From contig NZ_ACQA01000002.1 in the NCBI RefSeq assembly GCF_000182645.1, forward strand, positions 558,001 to 622,000: a stretch of DNA of 64,000 nt, read 5' to 3'. This DNA is from Brucella intermedia LMG 3301 (lineage in GTDB: Bacteria; Pseudomonadota; Alphaproteobacteria; Rhizobiales; Rhizobiaceae). The notes beneath the pieces were generated by a model, which saw only the letters and a list, made by a program, of their open reading frames with translations, searched no databases and had not been told where the DNA came from. The position numbers were made by a program, and so were the translations under genes. The stretch's first letter is position 1. Every line of letters begins with the position of its first letter. Shown piece by piece: positions 9,293 through 17,877 of this stretch.

Positions 9293-9409
9293 CCCAAACA
9301 GACTGTCTGGCTTCTAAAGTTAGTCCATTTCGCCTGTCCGTGGAGATGAGTTTGGTCTGAATCCAGAACTATCCTGTGACAGACTTCTTCCTGAATTGGG
9401 AGAAGAACA

Positions 9410-10906
9410 ATGAACGCCGTTCTGGATCATCCGATACGACATGACGGGCTTGGCACGCTCCGCGATAAACATCTTTTTCGTGAACTGGGCTATGTCGACG
9501 GGCGCTGGGTAGCAGGAGAGAAGGCTGAAACCTTTTCTGTTCTCGATCCTGCAACCGGTCAGCGGCTTGCGCGTGTGGCAAGCCTCGGCGAAACCGAGAC
9601 TGCACTTGCGATTGATGCCGCTGTAAAGGCCTTTCCGTCCTGGCGGGATAAACTGCCTCAGGAACGATCAGCAGTTTTGCGGCGTTGGTTCGAGTTGATC
9701 ACTGCACACCGTGAAGACCTCGCATTGCTGATGACGCTGGAGCAGGGCAAGCCACTGGCGGAATCGCGGGGCGAGATCGACTATGGCGCATCGTTCATCG
9801 AATGGTTTGCCGAAGAAGCGAAGCGGCTTAATGGTGAAACCATAGCAAGCCATCTCCAGAATGCCGAGATGCTCGTACGCCGCGAAGCGCTTGGGGTCGT
9901 CGCGCTTGTTACCCCGTGGAATTTTCCGCATGCCATGATTACCCGTAAGGCTGCTGCAGCGATTGCCGCAGGTTGCCCCGTTGTCGTGCATCCGTCTTCA
10001 GAAACACCGCTCTCCGCACTTGCCTTGGCCGAACTGGCCGAGCGCGCTGGAATGCCAGCAGGCATATTCAATGTGGTGACAGGCAAGGCTGCGCCTATCG
10101 TCGATGTTTTGTGCCGCGATGAGCGTGTGCGGGGGCTGAGCTTCACCGGTTCAACCGAAATCGGCAAGTTGATTGCTACCAAGAGCGCGAACACGATGAA
10201 GCGGCTCGTCATGGAGCTTGGCGGTCACGCACCTTTGATCATTTTCGATGATGCTGATGTTGAACGGGCCGTCGATGTGGCGATGGCTGCCAAGTTTGCA
10301 ACGTCCGGTCAGGATTGCCTTGCTGCAAACCGTATCTTCGTCCAACGCGGTATTCTGAAATCTTTCACCGAAGCGTTTGCTACGTGCATCGCCGCCCTGA
10401 AAGTCGGCAACGGGCTTGATCCGGCATCGGATATAGGCCCTCTGATGCATAGTCGCGCGGTCGCCAAGGTCGAAGAGCAAGTGCTCGATGCCAAGCAGCG
10501 GGGCGCCAGAATAGTCACCGGGGGCAACCGGCTTGGAGAAGCCGGGCTTTTCTTCGAGCCGACTTTGCTGGTTGATGTGCCGGACGACGCTGCAATCATG
10601 CGGGAGGAGACATTCGGGCCGGTCGCCGCCGTCACGGCTTTTGACGACGAGGATGAAGTTGTCGCTCGTGCCAATGCCACGCAATATGGTCTTGTTGCCT
10701 ATGTCGTGACTGCAAACGGCGCACGACAACTCCGGATGGGCCGTGTCCTCGAATATGGAATGGTGGCCATCAACCGCGCGAAGATCACCGGCGCACCGAT
10801 CCCATTCGGTGGCTGGAAGCAATCGGGGCTTGGCCGTGAAGGCTCCCATCAGGGCATCGAAGCCTTTACCGAACTCAAATATCTCTGCATCGATACCGCC
10901 GCGTAA
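9410..10906 (+). CDS. doeC: Aspartate-semialdehyde dehydrogenase of ectoine catabolism DoeC (Ssd, GabD-like)
   Basis: A 498-residue NAD(P)-dependent aldehyde dehydrogenase close to succinate-semialdehyde dehydrogenase. Catalytic residues are visible: Asn171 in PWNFP, Glu269 in MELGGHAP and Cys303 in SGQDCLAANR. It would oxidise L-aspartate semialdehyde, produced by DoeD, to aspartate. One oddity: the cofactor-binding lysine of the usual KP(A/S) motif is His194 here (VVVHPSSETP). The start at 9410 has GGGAGAAG upstream. It lies 29 bp before doeD, so the two are probably co-transcribed. Confidence 0.88.
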   Translation: MNAVLDHPIRHDGLGTLRDKHLFRELGYVDGRWVAGEKAETFSVLDPATGQRLARVASLGETETALAIDAAVKAFPSWRDKLPQERSAVLRRWFELITAHREDLALLMTLEQGKPLAESRGEIDYGASFIEWFAEEAKRLNGETIASHLQNAEMLVRREALGVVALVTPWNFPHAMITRKAAAAIAAGCPVVVHPSSETPLSALALAELAERAGMPAGIFNVVTGKAAPIVDVLCRDERVRGLSFTGSTEIGKLIATKSANTMKRLVMELGGHAPLIIFDDADVERAVDVAMAAKFATSGQDCLAANRIFVQRGILKSFTEAFATCIAALKVGNGLDPASDIGPLMHSRAVAKVEEQVLDAKQRGARIVTGGNRLGEAGLFFEPTLLVDVPDDAAIMREETFGPVAAVTAFDDEDEVVARANATQYGLVAYVVTANGARQLRMGRVLEYGMVAINRAKITGAPIPFGGWKQSGLGREGSHQGIEAFTELKYLCIDTAA

Positions 10907-10935
10907 AAGCGTGGCGTCAGGAAAGGAACATACCC

Positions 10936-12309
10936 ATGTTGAACAATAGCAATGAACTCACCGCCTGGGACCGGGATCATTTCTTTCATCCCTCCACCCA
11001 CATGGGCATGCATGCCCGGGGTGAAACACCAACGCGCGTGCTGGAGGGCGGCGAGGGCGTCTATATTGCCGATGTGAACGGTCGAAAGAGCCTCGACGCT
11101 TTCGCGGGTCTTTATTGCGTTAATGTTGGTTATGGTCGCACGGAAATCGCGGATGCGATTGCAGAGCAGGCGCGCAAACTTGCCTATTATCATGCTTATG
11201 TCGGCCATGGCACCGAAGTGTCCATCACGCTCGCCAAGATGATCATCGACCGCGCACCCGACCATATGAGCCGTGTTTACTTCGGCCTTTCCGGCTCGGA
11301 TGCGAATGAAACCAACATCAAGCTCATCTGGTACTACAACAATATTCTCGGACGCCCCGAGAAGAAGAAGATCATTTCTCGTTGGCGCGGATATCACGGC
11401 TCCGGCGTAATGACCGGCAGCATGACCGGGCTTGCGACGTTCCATAACGCATTCGATCTGCCGCGCGCGCCTGTCCTGCACACGGAGTCACCCTATTATT
11501 TTCGCCGTGCGGATCGCTCTATGAGCGAAGAGCAGTTCTCGCAACATTGCGCCGACAAGCTCGAGGAAATGATCCTTGCAGAAGGCCCGGATACAATCGC
11601 AGCCTTCATCGGTGAACCTGTTCTTGGTACCGGCGGCATCGTTCCGCCCCCGTCTGGCTATTGGCAGAAGATCCAGGCGGTTCTTGATCACTATGATATT
11701 CTGCTTGTTGCTGATGAAGTGGTCACCGGTTTCGGTCGTTTGGGCAGCATGTTCGGGTCCGAGCACTATGGCATGAAGCCCGACCTGATCACCATCGCCA
11801 AGGGACTGACCTCGGCCTATGCACCGCTTTCCGGCTCGATTGTATCGGACCGTATGTGGCAGGTGTTGGTTCAGGGATCGGACAAGATGGGACCGATCGG
11901 CCATGGCTGGACCTATTCGGCCCATCCCATCTGTGCAGCGGCAGGCGTGGCCAACCTCAAACTCATCGACGAACTGAAGCTGGTCGAAAATGCCGGTTCC
12001 ACAGGCATCTATTTCCGCAAGGCATTGGCGGATGCTCTCGGTGAACATCGCCATGTCGGGGAAATTCGCGGCGAGGGGCTGATGGCGGCGATCGAGTTTG
12101 TCGAAGATCGTGACGACCGCAGGTTTTTCGATCCGTCGCTCAAAATCGGTGCACAGGTTTCGACGGCGCTCCTGGCCAACGGTGTTATCGGGCGAGCCAT
12201 GCCGGAAGGCGATATTCTGGGCTTCGCGCCGCCACTTTGCCTTACGCCTGAGGAAGCGGACAAGATTGTTGCAGCTACGAAAAAGGCTGTCGACACCGTC
12301 TTTGCATGA
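10936..12309 (+). CDS. doeD: Diaminobutyrate transaminase DoeD (class III aminotransferase)
   Basis: A 457-residue class III (omega-type) PLP aminotransferase. The PLP aspartate lies in LLVADEVVTGFGRLG and the Schiff-base lysine in TIAKGLTSAYAPL. In this cluster it would convert L-2,4-diaminobutyrate to aspartate semialdehyde, feeding DoeC. It starts 29 bp after doeC and ends against a hairpin shared with the convergent histidine kinase gene. Sequence alone would also allow a general omega-aminotransferase; the specific role is from context. Confidence 0.85.
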   Translation: MLNNSNELTAWDRDHFFHPSTHMGMHARGETPTRVLEGGEGVYIADVNGRKSLDAFAGLYCVNVGYGRTEIADAIAEQARKLAYYHAYVGHGTEVSITLAKMIIDRAPDHMSRVYFGLSGSDANETNIKLIWYYNNILGRPEKKKIISRWRGYHGSGVMTGSMTGLATFHNAFDLPRAPVLHTESPYYFRRADRSMSEEQFSQHCADKLEEMILAEGPDTIAAFIGEPVLGTGGIVPPPSGYWQKIQAVLDHYDILLVADEVVTGFGRLGSMFGSEHYGMKPDLITIAKGLTSAYAPLSGSIVSDRMWQVLVQGSDKMGPIGHGWTYSAHPICAAAGVANLKLIDELKLVENAGSTGIYFRKALADALGEHRHVGEIRGEGLMAAIEFVEDRDDRRFFDPSLKIGAQVSTALLANGVIGRAMPEGDILGFAPPLCLTPEEADKIVAATKKAVDTVFA

Positions 12310-12317
12310 GTGATTGT

Positions 12318-12338
12318 CCCCGAGGTCAGTCCTCGGGG
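12318..12338. terminator. Hairpin between convergent doeD and histidine kinase genes
   Basis: CCCCGAGG (12318-12325) and CCTCGGGG (12331-12338) form a perfect 8-bp stem with a 5-base loop, filling the 29 bp between the two converging stop codons. There is no long T-tract on either side, so it may act in both directions only weakly. Confidence 0.6.
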
Positions 12339-13754
12339 TTACGGCCGCCAGACGGGCAAGTGCAGTTCAGCGATCAATCCGCCCGATGGATTGTTTTTCA
12401 GGAGAATATCGCCTGCATTGGCACGCGCTACGTTGCGGGCGATAGTCAAGCCGAGGCCGAAACCGCCAGAGTCCCGATTTCGGGACTTTTCCACACGGTT
12501 GAAAGGTTTGAACATTTCCTCGATCTGGTCTGTCGGAATGCCGGGCCCATTGTCCTTCACCCGCAGCACAAGCTCGTTATTTTCCTGGCGCAGCGACAGT
12601 TTCGCTTTACCGCCATAGGCAATGGCGTTGTCAATGAGGTTCGTGATGCTGCGCTGGACTGAGACTGGCTGGCAGTAAGCTATGGCGTCCAGCATGTCCG
12701 AGTTTCTTTCATCCAGAGTTGCGTCCGGATAATTGTCTGCAATGGAAAGGAGAAGCGACCAGAGATCGACTTTCTCCTTCTCTTCATTCGCTAGTTCTGA
12801 CGTGGCAAAGTCGATCACGGAACGTGAAATAGCCTCGATATCGCTCAGATCCTTGGCCAGCGACTTTGCGAGGGCTTCATCTTCAACCAGCGCCAGGCGA
12901 AGCCGGATACGGGTGAGCGGCGTGCGCAAGTCGTGTGCAAGGGCGGCTGCAAGTTGCTCGCGTTCTGCCACATAATCGAGAAGCTTCGATTGCATCGTAT
13001 TCACTGCTCGCGCGGCTGCCTTGTATTCCCTGCTGCCGTCTTCGGGCAGCGGAGAGCTTTTCAAGTCGCCTCCGATGCGGTGGACGGCATGTTCCAGCAC
13101 ACGGTAAGGTGCGGTGAGGCGTCGCGTTGCCCATATTGCGACAAGAACCACGCTGAGCGCCACAAGCGCGAAAAGTGGAATGGTTTCGGTCGTGATAATT
13201 GGATCAGCCGGGGTGATGCGCGTGGTAAAATTGATCCAGCGCCCATCGCCAAATTGCAGGGATGTCGTCAGGCTGGCGCCCAGATTTGCCGTTGCGGCAA
13301 GATCGTTGATCTGCTTTTCGACATCGCCGATGTCTCCGCTGTCAGCGGTCGGCACAACGGTGGCGTGCGGGCCGTGGGCAAGCTTGTCCCGTCGAATGCG
13401 GGCATCGATGACACCGTAGCGCGCCAGACGCGCGACAAGGACATCTTCCAGTTCCGCAAGATCTTCTTCACTCGCCAGCACGGTTGGCACATCGGGTTGC
13501 AGGGTGATGGTGAGGCCCTGACCTGAGCTTGCCAGGCGAGAAGCAAGGCTGTTCCAGTCGCTGACCGGCGTCGTGTTCAAGAGCTTGACGAGTGATGTCG
13601 CCCTTTCGCTGAGACGGAAAAGTTCAAGCGCATAGTTGGCTTCCTTCCGGTCCTGCGAAACGATCCAGAGCGTTGCTATCTGGGTAATCAGAAGGCCGCT
13701 GATCAGTATCGTGAGAAGCCAGCTCGGTAGAGAACGCGGAAAAGGGAACCTCAT
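12339..13754 (-). CDS. Two-component sensor histidine kinase (EnvZ/OmpR type)
   Basis: A 471-residue inner-membrane kinase. A first membrane span lies near residues 12-32, then a periplasmic domain of about 150 residues, a second span near 195-215 (PLFALVALSVVLVAIWATRR), a HAMP linker, the phospho-acceptor box ALAHDLRTPLTRIRLRL and a C-terminal ATPase domain with DNAIAYGG, DNGPGIP and GFGLGLTIAR. It overlaps the response regulator gene by 4 bp. The signal is unknown. A secreted basic protein gene lies divergently upstream and is a candidate target. Confidence 0.85.
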   Translation of the reverse strand: MRFPFPRSLPSWLLTILISGLLITQIATLWIVSQDRKEANYALELFRLSERATSLVKLLNTTPVSDWNSLASRLASSGQGLTITLQPDVPTVLASEEDLAELEDVLVARLARYGVIDARIRRDKLAHGPHATVVPTADSGDIGDVEKQINDLAATANLGASLTTSLQFGDGRWINFTTRITPADPIITTETIPLFALVALSVVLVAIWATRRLTAPYRVLEHAVHRIGGDLKSSPLPEDGSREYKAAARAVNTMQSKLLDYVAEREQLAAALAHDLRTPLTRIRLRLALVEDEALAKSLAKDLSDIEAISRSVIDFATSELANEEKEKVDLWSLLLSIADNYPDATLDERNSDMLDAIAYCQPVSVQRSITNLIDNAIAYGGKAKLSLRQENNELVLRVKDNGPGIPTDQIEEMFKPFNRVEKSRNRDSGGFGLGLTIARNVARANAGDILLKNNPSGGLIAELHLPVWRP

Positions 13755-14467
13755 TCCACCTCGACCTCATGGCCAAACTGATAGCCGCCATTGCGAATGG
13801 TGAGGATCAATTTGGGAGAGCGAGAATCATCGTTCAGCTTGCGCCTCAGCCGGCTGATAAGGATATCAACGCTGCGGTCATAGCCGTATACCGCTTGATT
13901 TCCGGCCATTTCCATCAGTTGGTCACGACTAAGGATGTGCTGCGAACTTTTGACGAAGGCTTCGAGGAGATTGAACTCCGCCGTGGTAAGTTCCACTCGC
14001 ACGTCGGATGGAGACGTAAGTCTCCTTCGCGCGCAATCGAGGGTCCAGCCAGCAAAGCGGTAGCTATGAGTGACGGGACGGCTGGGCGCCCGGTTGTTTT
14101 CCAGGCGCCGGAGTACAGCACGGATACGGGCCAGCAATTCGCGCGGATCGAACGGTTTGGCCAGATAATCGTCGGCGCCGATTTCCAGGCCCAGTATCTT
14201 GTCGGCAGCATCGGCAATTGCCGTAAGCATGATGATCGGCACCCGCGAATGACGACGGATATCCTGGCAGATTTCAATGCCGCTTTTTCCGGGAAGCATG
14301 ACGTCGAGAATAATCAGGTCGACTGCCGTCCGGCTCATCACATCATGCATTTCTTCGCCGTCATGGGCGATTGAAACGCGCATGCCGCGCCGTTTGAGAA
14401 ATTCATGCAGAAGGTCACGTATGTCCTTATCGTCATCGACAATCAGAACGTGGGCGTCTTCTTTCAA
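13751..14467 (-). CDS. OmpR-family response regulator
   Basis: A receiver domain (VLIVDDDKDIRD at the start, phospho-acceptor in LIILDVMLPG, switch lysine in DDYLAKPF) is followed by an OmpR/PhoB winged helix (LTTAEFNLLEAFV, RSVDILISRLRRKL). No ATG lies near the receiver start. TTG 14467, giving about 239 residues that begin MKEDAHVLIVDDD, is the best candidate; the open frame to 14767 would add some 100 residues unlike the family. A 4-bp overlap couples it to the kinase gene. The start is uncertain. Confidence 0.82.
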   Translation of the reverse strand: MKEDAHVLIVDDDKDIRDLLHEFLKRRGMRVSIAHDGEEMHDVMSRTAVDLIILDVMLPGKSGIEICQDIRRHSRVPIIMLTAIADAADKILGLEIGADDYLAKPFDPRELLARIRAVLRRLENNRAPSRPVTHSYRFAGWTLDCARRRLTSPSDVRVELTTAEFNLLEAFVKSSQHILSRDQLMEMAGNQAVYGYDRSVDILISRLRRKLNDDSRSPKLILTIRNGGYQFGHEVEVE

Positions 14468-14675
14468 TTTGAAGTATCCGTAATAGCCTAAGGTTACGAG
14501 ATAGTAGCGCCCGGATTGCGACGATAAAAAGCCTTGGGCAATGGTTTTCAACCGGCAATTGGATAGCGCTACAATCCAGAAACAAATTGCAACAGATGCG
14601 AAAAACAAGGGCAAACAAGGCGTGTCATAACGGTTTCGCTGAAGAAACTGAAGTCCAATGAAAGATTGAATTCGT

Positions 14676-15056
14676 ATGTTCAAGTCGGTTTTCATATCGA
14701 AAGCAGCAACGAAAGCGTCTCTTTCAACACTTTGTCTTGCGGGTCTGCTGTCCTTCCCGCTTCCCAACGGAGCAATGGCAGCGCAACTCGTAACACGTAG
14801 CGAACGGTGTGACAGGCTTCAGCATCAACTGCAAACCGCGCTTTCCGGTCGTGCCGAAACCCGGCAGGCCCGTCAGGCAGAGACCTTGCAGAAGCGGGGG
14901 ATGAAATTCTGCGCAAGCAGAAGAGAGGCGCAAGGCTTGCGAGCCTATGCCGAGGCCCTCAAGCTTCTAGGGATCAAACCTGACATGGCCGATACGGGCG
15001 GACAGGAAAGTGCTTTACCTCCGGCGGGGAAGACCCCGAACGGAAAACCCAATTGA
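14676..15056 (+). CDS. Small secreted protein of unknown function
   Basis: A 126-residue protein with a signal peptide (hydrophobic LSTLCLAGLLSFPL, likely cleavage after AMA). The mature part is polar and helix-prone, with two cysteines (RSERCDRL and MKFCASR) that could form a disulfide, and ends in a Pro/Gly-rich tail. No family is recognised. It is divergent from the OmpR-type regulator and 11 bp upstream of the small basic protein gene, so the two are probably one operon controlled by that two-component pair (inference). The ribosome-binding site is weak. Confidence 0.65.
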   Translation: MFKSVFISKAATKASLSTLCLAGLLSFPLPNGAMAAQLVTRSERCDRLQHQLQTALSGRAETRQARQAETLQKRGMKFCASRREAQGLRAYAEALKLLGIKPDMADTGGQESALPPAGKTPNGKPN

Positions 15057-15067
15057 GGAACCGGAAA

Positions 15068-15277
15068 ATGAAGAAGTCTCTTATTTCTGCTCTTGGTGTG
15101 GCCGCTGTTCTGGGCCTGTCCGCTCCTGTCCTGACGGCAAGCGCTGCTAACGCTGCTCCGGCTGCTGCAACGCACACGACTGTTGCCAAGCATCATGCGA
15201 AGAAGGCTAAGGCTCACAAGAAGCACCACACCGCGAAGAAGTCGCACAAGAAGGCCGCTCCGGCCAAGAAGATCTAA
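15068..15277 (+). CDS. Small secreted Lys/His/Ala-rich protein, Asr (acid-shock)-like
   Basis: A 69-residue protein. Residues 1 to about 30 form a signal peptide (MKKSLISALGVAAVLGL through SANA), and the rest is almost only Ala, Lys, His and Thr (AKHHAKKAKAHKKHH and similar). In length and composition it resembles the periplasmic acid-shock protein Asr, which in E. coli is controlled by the RstAB two-component system. ATG 15068 has GAGGAA 7 bp upstream. A strong terminator follows. The similarity is compositional, so homology is not shown. Confidence 0.65.
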   Translation: MKKSLISALGVAAVLGLSAPVLTASAANAAPAAATHTTVAKHHAKKAKAHKKHHTAKKSHKKAAPAKKI

Positions 15278-15331
15278 GTTTTCCGTTTCGTGCGATAGCC
15301 GGCGGCTCCCTCGCAGTCGGTTCTTGCCACC

Positions 15332-15386
15332 AAAGGCCGTTGCCTGTCGGACATGAGATGTCCGATTTGCAGCGGCCTTTTCTTTT
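15332..15386 (+). terminator. Long rho-independent terminator after the basic secreted protein
   Basis: AAAGGCCG at 15333-15340 and CGGCCTTT at 15373-15380 anchor an imperfect stem of about 23 bp that includes TCGGACAT/ATGTCCGA near a 3-base loop. It is followed by a T-rich run TTCTTTT. It ends the two-gene secreted-protein operon. Confidence 0.75.
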
Positions 15387-15462
15387 GTTCACGGAGGTGG
15401 GTGGACTTGCCGAAACCGCCCCGACGGCCATATTTTCGGTTTTGCAAAGGGGAGCAGTTGCC

Positions 15463-15819
15463 GTGACGACAATTCATTTGAAGCGCATTTACGATGCTCC
15501 TTCACCGGAGGATGGCTACCGTGTCCTCGTGGATCGGGTTTGGCCTCGGGGCATGACGAAGGAAAAGGCAGATATAGATTTGTGGGCCAAGGATATTGCT
15601 CCGTCAGCCGAACTTCGCAAATGGTTCTGCCACGATCCGGCAAAATGGAGCGATTTTCAGAAGAAGTATCGCGAAGAGCTTGAACGCAACAAACCCGCGC
15701 TGAAAGAGCTAATGGCCAAAGCTGGCGAGAAAGGCGGTCGTCTGACGCTGTTGTTTGGTGCGAAAGACGAAGAGCATAATCAGGCTGTGGTTCTGCACGC
15801 GTTCATGCAGTCTATGTAG
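15463..15819 (+). CDS. DUF488 family protein
   Basis: A 118-residue DUF488 protein. It has the typical opening IHLKRIYDAPSPEDGYRVLV, the DRVWPRG motif, a DLWAKDIAPSAELRKWF segment and the C-terminal LTLLFGAKDEEHNQAVVL block. GTG 15463 is the start: GGGGAG lies 8 bp upstream and the longer open frame runs through the preceding terminator. The function of the family is unknown. It stands alone, convergent with the broken glutathione S-transferase gene. Confidence 0.82.
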   Translation: MTTIHLKRIYDAPSPEDGYRVLVDRVWPRGMTKEKADIDLWAKDIAPSAELRKWFCHDPAKWSDFQKKYREELERNKPALKELMAKAGEKGGRLTLLFGAKDEEHNQAVVLHAFMQSM

Positions 15820-15838
15820 TTGCCCCACCAAACACGTT

Positions 15839-16493
15839 TCAATCCCGACCTTCTTCGGGCGCTCCGAGCGGGAACAGATGCCGGAATGGTCGTGCTTCAT
15901 CCAGAGCACGGGCATAGCTGGGACGTGCAAGCAGACGTCTGCGATAGTTCCGCACATTGGTGAACTCTTCGGCAATGGCATAAGTCCAATCTGCGTAGAG
16001 CAGGGAGGGAGCCGCAGCGCAATCAGCCAGACTGAACTCATCGCCGGAAGCCCACTCGCGCCCAGCCATGTGCCCGATCCAAAAACGCATAGGCTGTATC
16101 GAGCATCGCTCGCCAGCGGTCGCTGCCATCATCATGTTCGCGGTCAAGCGCAATATAGACAAGGCGCTGTTGTGGGTAGTTTACATAGTTATCGAAGAAG
16201 CGATCCCACATGCGTACATCAGCGCTTGCAAGTGGTTCCAAGGGGATCAGGCGTCGGGAATGGGGATAGGCAGCTTCGAGATATTCGATTATTCCGGTTG
16301 CTTCAAACACCAGCTTTCCATTGTGCGTCAGGATTGGAAATTTGCCAAAAGGCCAGAGCGCGGCGAACTCGCTGGCAACCGGTTCGGTGCCGTCGAGCAT
16401 TCTTGCTTCGAAGGTTATGTCCTTTTCATAGAAAGCTGTTGTGGCCTTCTGGCAATAAGACGAGAAGGGATGCAGGTAGAGTTTCAGCGACAT
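15839..16493 (-). pseudogene. Glutathione S-transferase gene split by a +1 frameshift
   Basis: The first frame (from ATG 16493, GGAGG 6 bp upstream) encodes a thioredoxin-fold N-terminal GST domain: LYLHPFSSYCQKATTAFYEK, then FPILTHNGKLVFEATGIIEYLE. It then runs into an unrelated tail (DRAHGWARVGFRR). The rest of the helical C-terminal domain (HMAGREWASGDEFSLADCAAAPSLLYADW) continues in the next frame to the stop at 15839. Dropping one G from the GGG that is CCC at 16073-16075 on the plus strand restores one frame of about 218 residues. This is a recent pseudogene or a homopolymer sequencing error. Confidence 0.8.
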
Positions 16494-16524
16494 CATGGTC
16501 CTCCCATATCGCTACAGATCAACC

Positions 16525-17877
16525 TCAATCGCGGTTGCTGCGATAGTCCGCACGATTGATGCCATGGCGCTGCATCTTATCGTAAAAGGTCTTCCTTGGA
16601 ATACCGAGGGCCTCAATCGTTTCCTGAACATTGCCATTGTGCGCGGCAAGCGTCTCGCGAATTATCGTTTCCTCATATTGCTCCAGCCGTTTGGGAAGCG
16701 GCTCCTGATTGCTGCCCGTGAGCGTTGTCGAATGAACCGTTTTCTCAACCCCAAGCGCCACACGGTCGGCAAAATGGGCGAGTTCGCGGACATTTCCCGG
16801 CCAGTCATGACTCATAAGATAGCGGTGCGTAGAGGCTTCGATTGCGGGCACGTCGCGATTGAAGCGCTTTGCAGCACGCGACAGGAAATGCGCGAAAAGC
16901 AACGGAACGTCCTCACGCCTTTCTCTCAGCGGCGGAATGGAAAGGGTGACGACGTTCAGCCTGTAATACAGGTCTTCTCGGAAGTCGCCTCTCTGGGCAG
17001 GGTCCGCAAGATCGATCTTTGCGGCCGCCACGACACGAAGATTGACCGGACGAACTTCGTTCGTACCGAGCGGAGTGATTTCCCGCATTTCAAGCACGCG
17101 CAACAGCTTTACCTGCGTTGCAGCCGGCATGCTTTCTATTTCATCGAGAAACAGCGTGCCGCCACTTGCATGTTCGATCCGTCCCAGCCGCTTTTTCTGC
17201 GCTCCGGTGAAAGCGCCTGCCTCGTGACCGAATAATTCGCTTTCGATCACCGTTTCGGGCAAGGCGCCGCAGTTGAGAGCCACGAAATTGCCCTTGCGGC
17301 GACGGCTCCAATTGTGCAGCAATTGTGCAACCACTTCCTTGCCGCTGCCGGTTTCGCCAGCTACGAGCACATCCACATCGGTATCAGCTATATCCCGCAA
17401 GGTACGACGCAGGTTTTCCATTGCGGGTGTCTGGCCAATCAACGGCAGATCGCCCTCCACATTCTGCGCGGCTTCGCGTAAAGCGCGGTTTTCCAGAACC
17501 AGTCGGCGCGTTTCCCCGGCGCGGCGGATGCTGTGCACAAGCCTGTCGGCTGCAAACGGCTTGGCGATGAAATCATAAGCGCCGTCCTGAATGGCCTGCA
17601 CGGCCATAGGAATATCACCGTGACCGGTGATCAGGATGACGGGCAGTTCAGCGTCAACCGCCTTGATCCGTGCAAAGAGCTGAAGGCCATCGATTTGCGG
17701 CATTCGCACATCCGTGACGACGACGCCGTCATAAGCAGATGTAACACTGTTCAGGGCATCCAGAGCGTTCGGAAAATCTGCAACATCGAAACCGGCCAGC
17801 TCGAGCGTCTGCCGGGTGGCGCGCCGCAGCGCCCTGTCATCGTCGACCAGAATAACGGAAGGTGATTTATCCATCAT
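16525..17877 (-). CDS. dctD: C4-dicarboxylate transport response regulator DctD (sigma-54 activator)
   Basis: A 450-residue NtrC-family activator. A receiver domain carries the phospho-acceptor Asp56 ([12 protein letters not shown]). It is followed by an AAA+ domain with Walker A GETGSGKE, the sigma-54 contact loop GAFTGA near residue 229 and the GTLFLDEIE block, and by a Fis-type helix-turn-helix ([21 protein letters not shown]). The gene overlaps dctB by 4 bp. It would activate dctA from the palindrome and sigma-54 promoter on the other side of dctB. Domain order plus the dctB/dctA neighbours make this firm. Confidence 0.93.
   Translation of the reverse strand: MMDKSPSVILVDDDRALRRATRQTLELAGFDVADFPNALDALNSVTSAYDGVVVTDVRMPQIDGLQLFARIKAVDAELPVILITGHGDIPMAVQAIQDGAYDFIAKPFAADRLVHSIRRAGETRRLVLENRALREAAQNVEGDLPLIGQTPAMENLRRTLRDIADTDVDVLVAGETGSGKEVVAQLLHNWSRRRKGNFVALNCGALPETVIESELFGHEAGAFTGAQKKRLGRIEHASGGTLFLDEIESMPAATQVKLLRVLEMREITPLGTNEVRPVNLRVVAAAKIDLADPAQRGDFREDLYYRLNVVTLSIPPLRERREDVPLLFAHFLSRAAKRFNRDVPAIEASTHRYLMSHDWPGNVRELAHFADRVALGVEKTVHSTTLTGSNQEPLPKRLEQYEETIIRETLAAHNGNVQETIEALGIPRKTFYDKMQRHGINRADYRSNRD

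Noticed and set aside
14467..14767. 100-residue N-terminal extension of the OmpR-type regulator
   Set aside because: It covers the divergent promoter region and part of the opposite gene, is not family-like, and the receiver domain begins right after TTG 14467.
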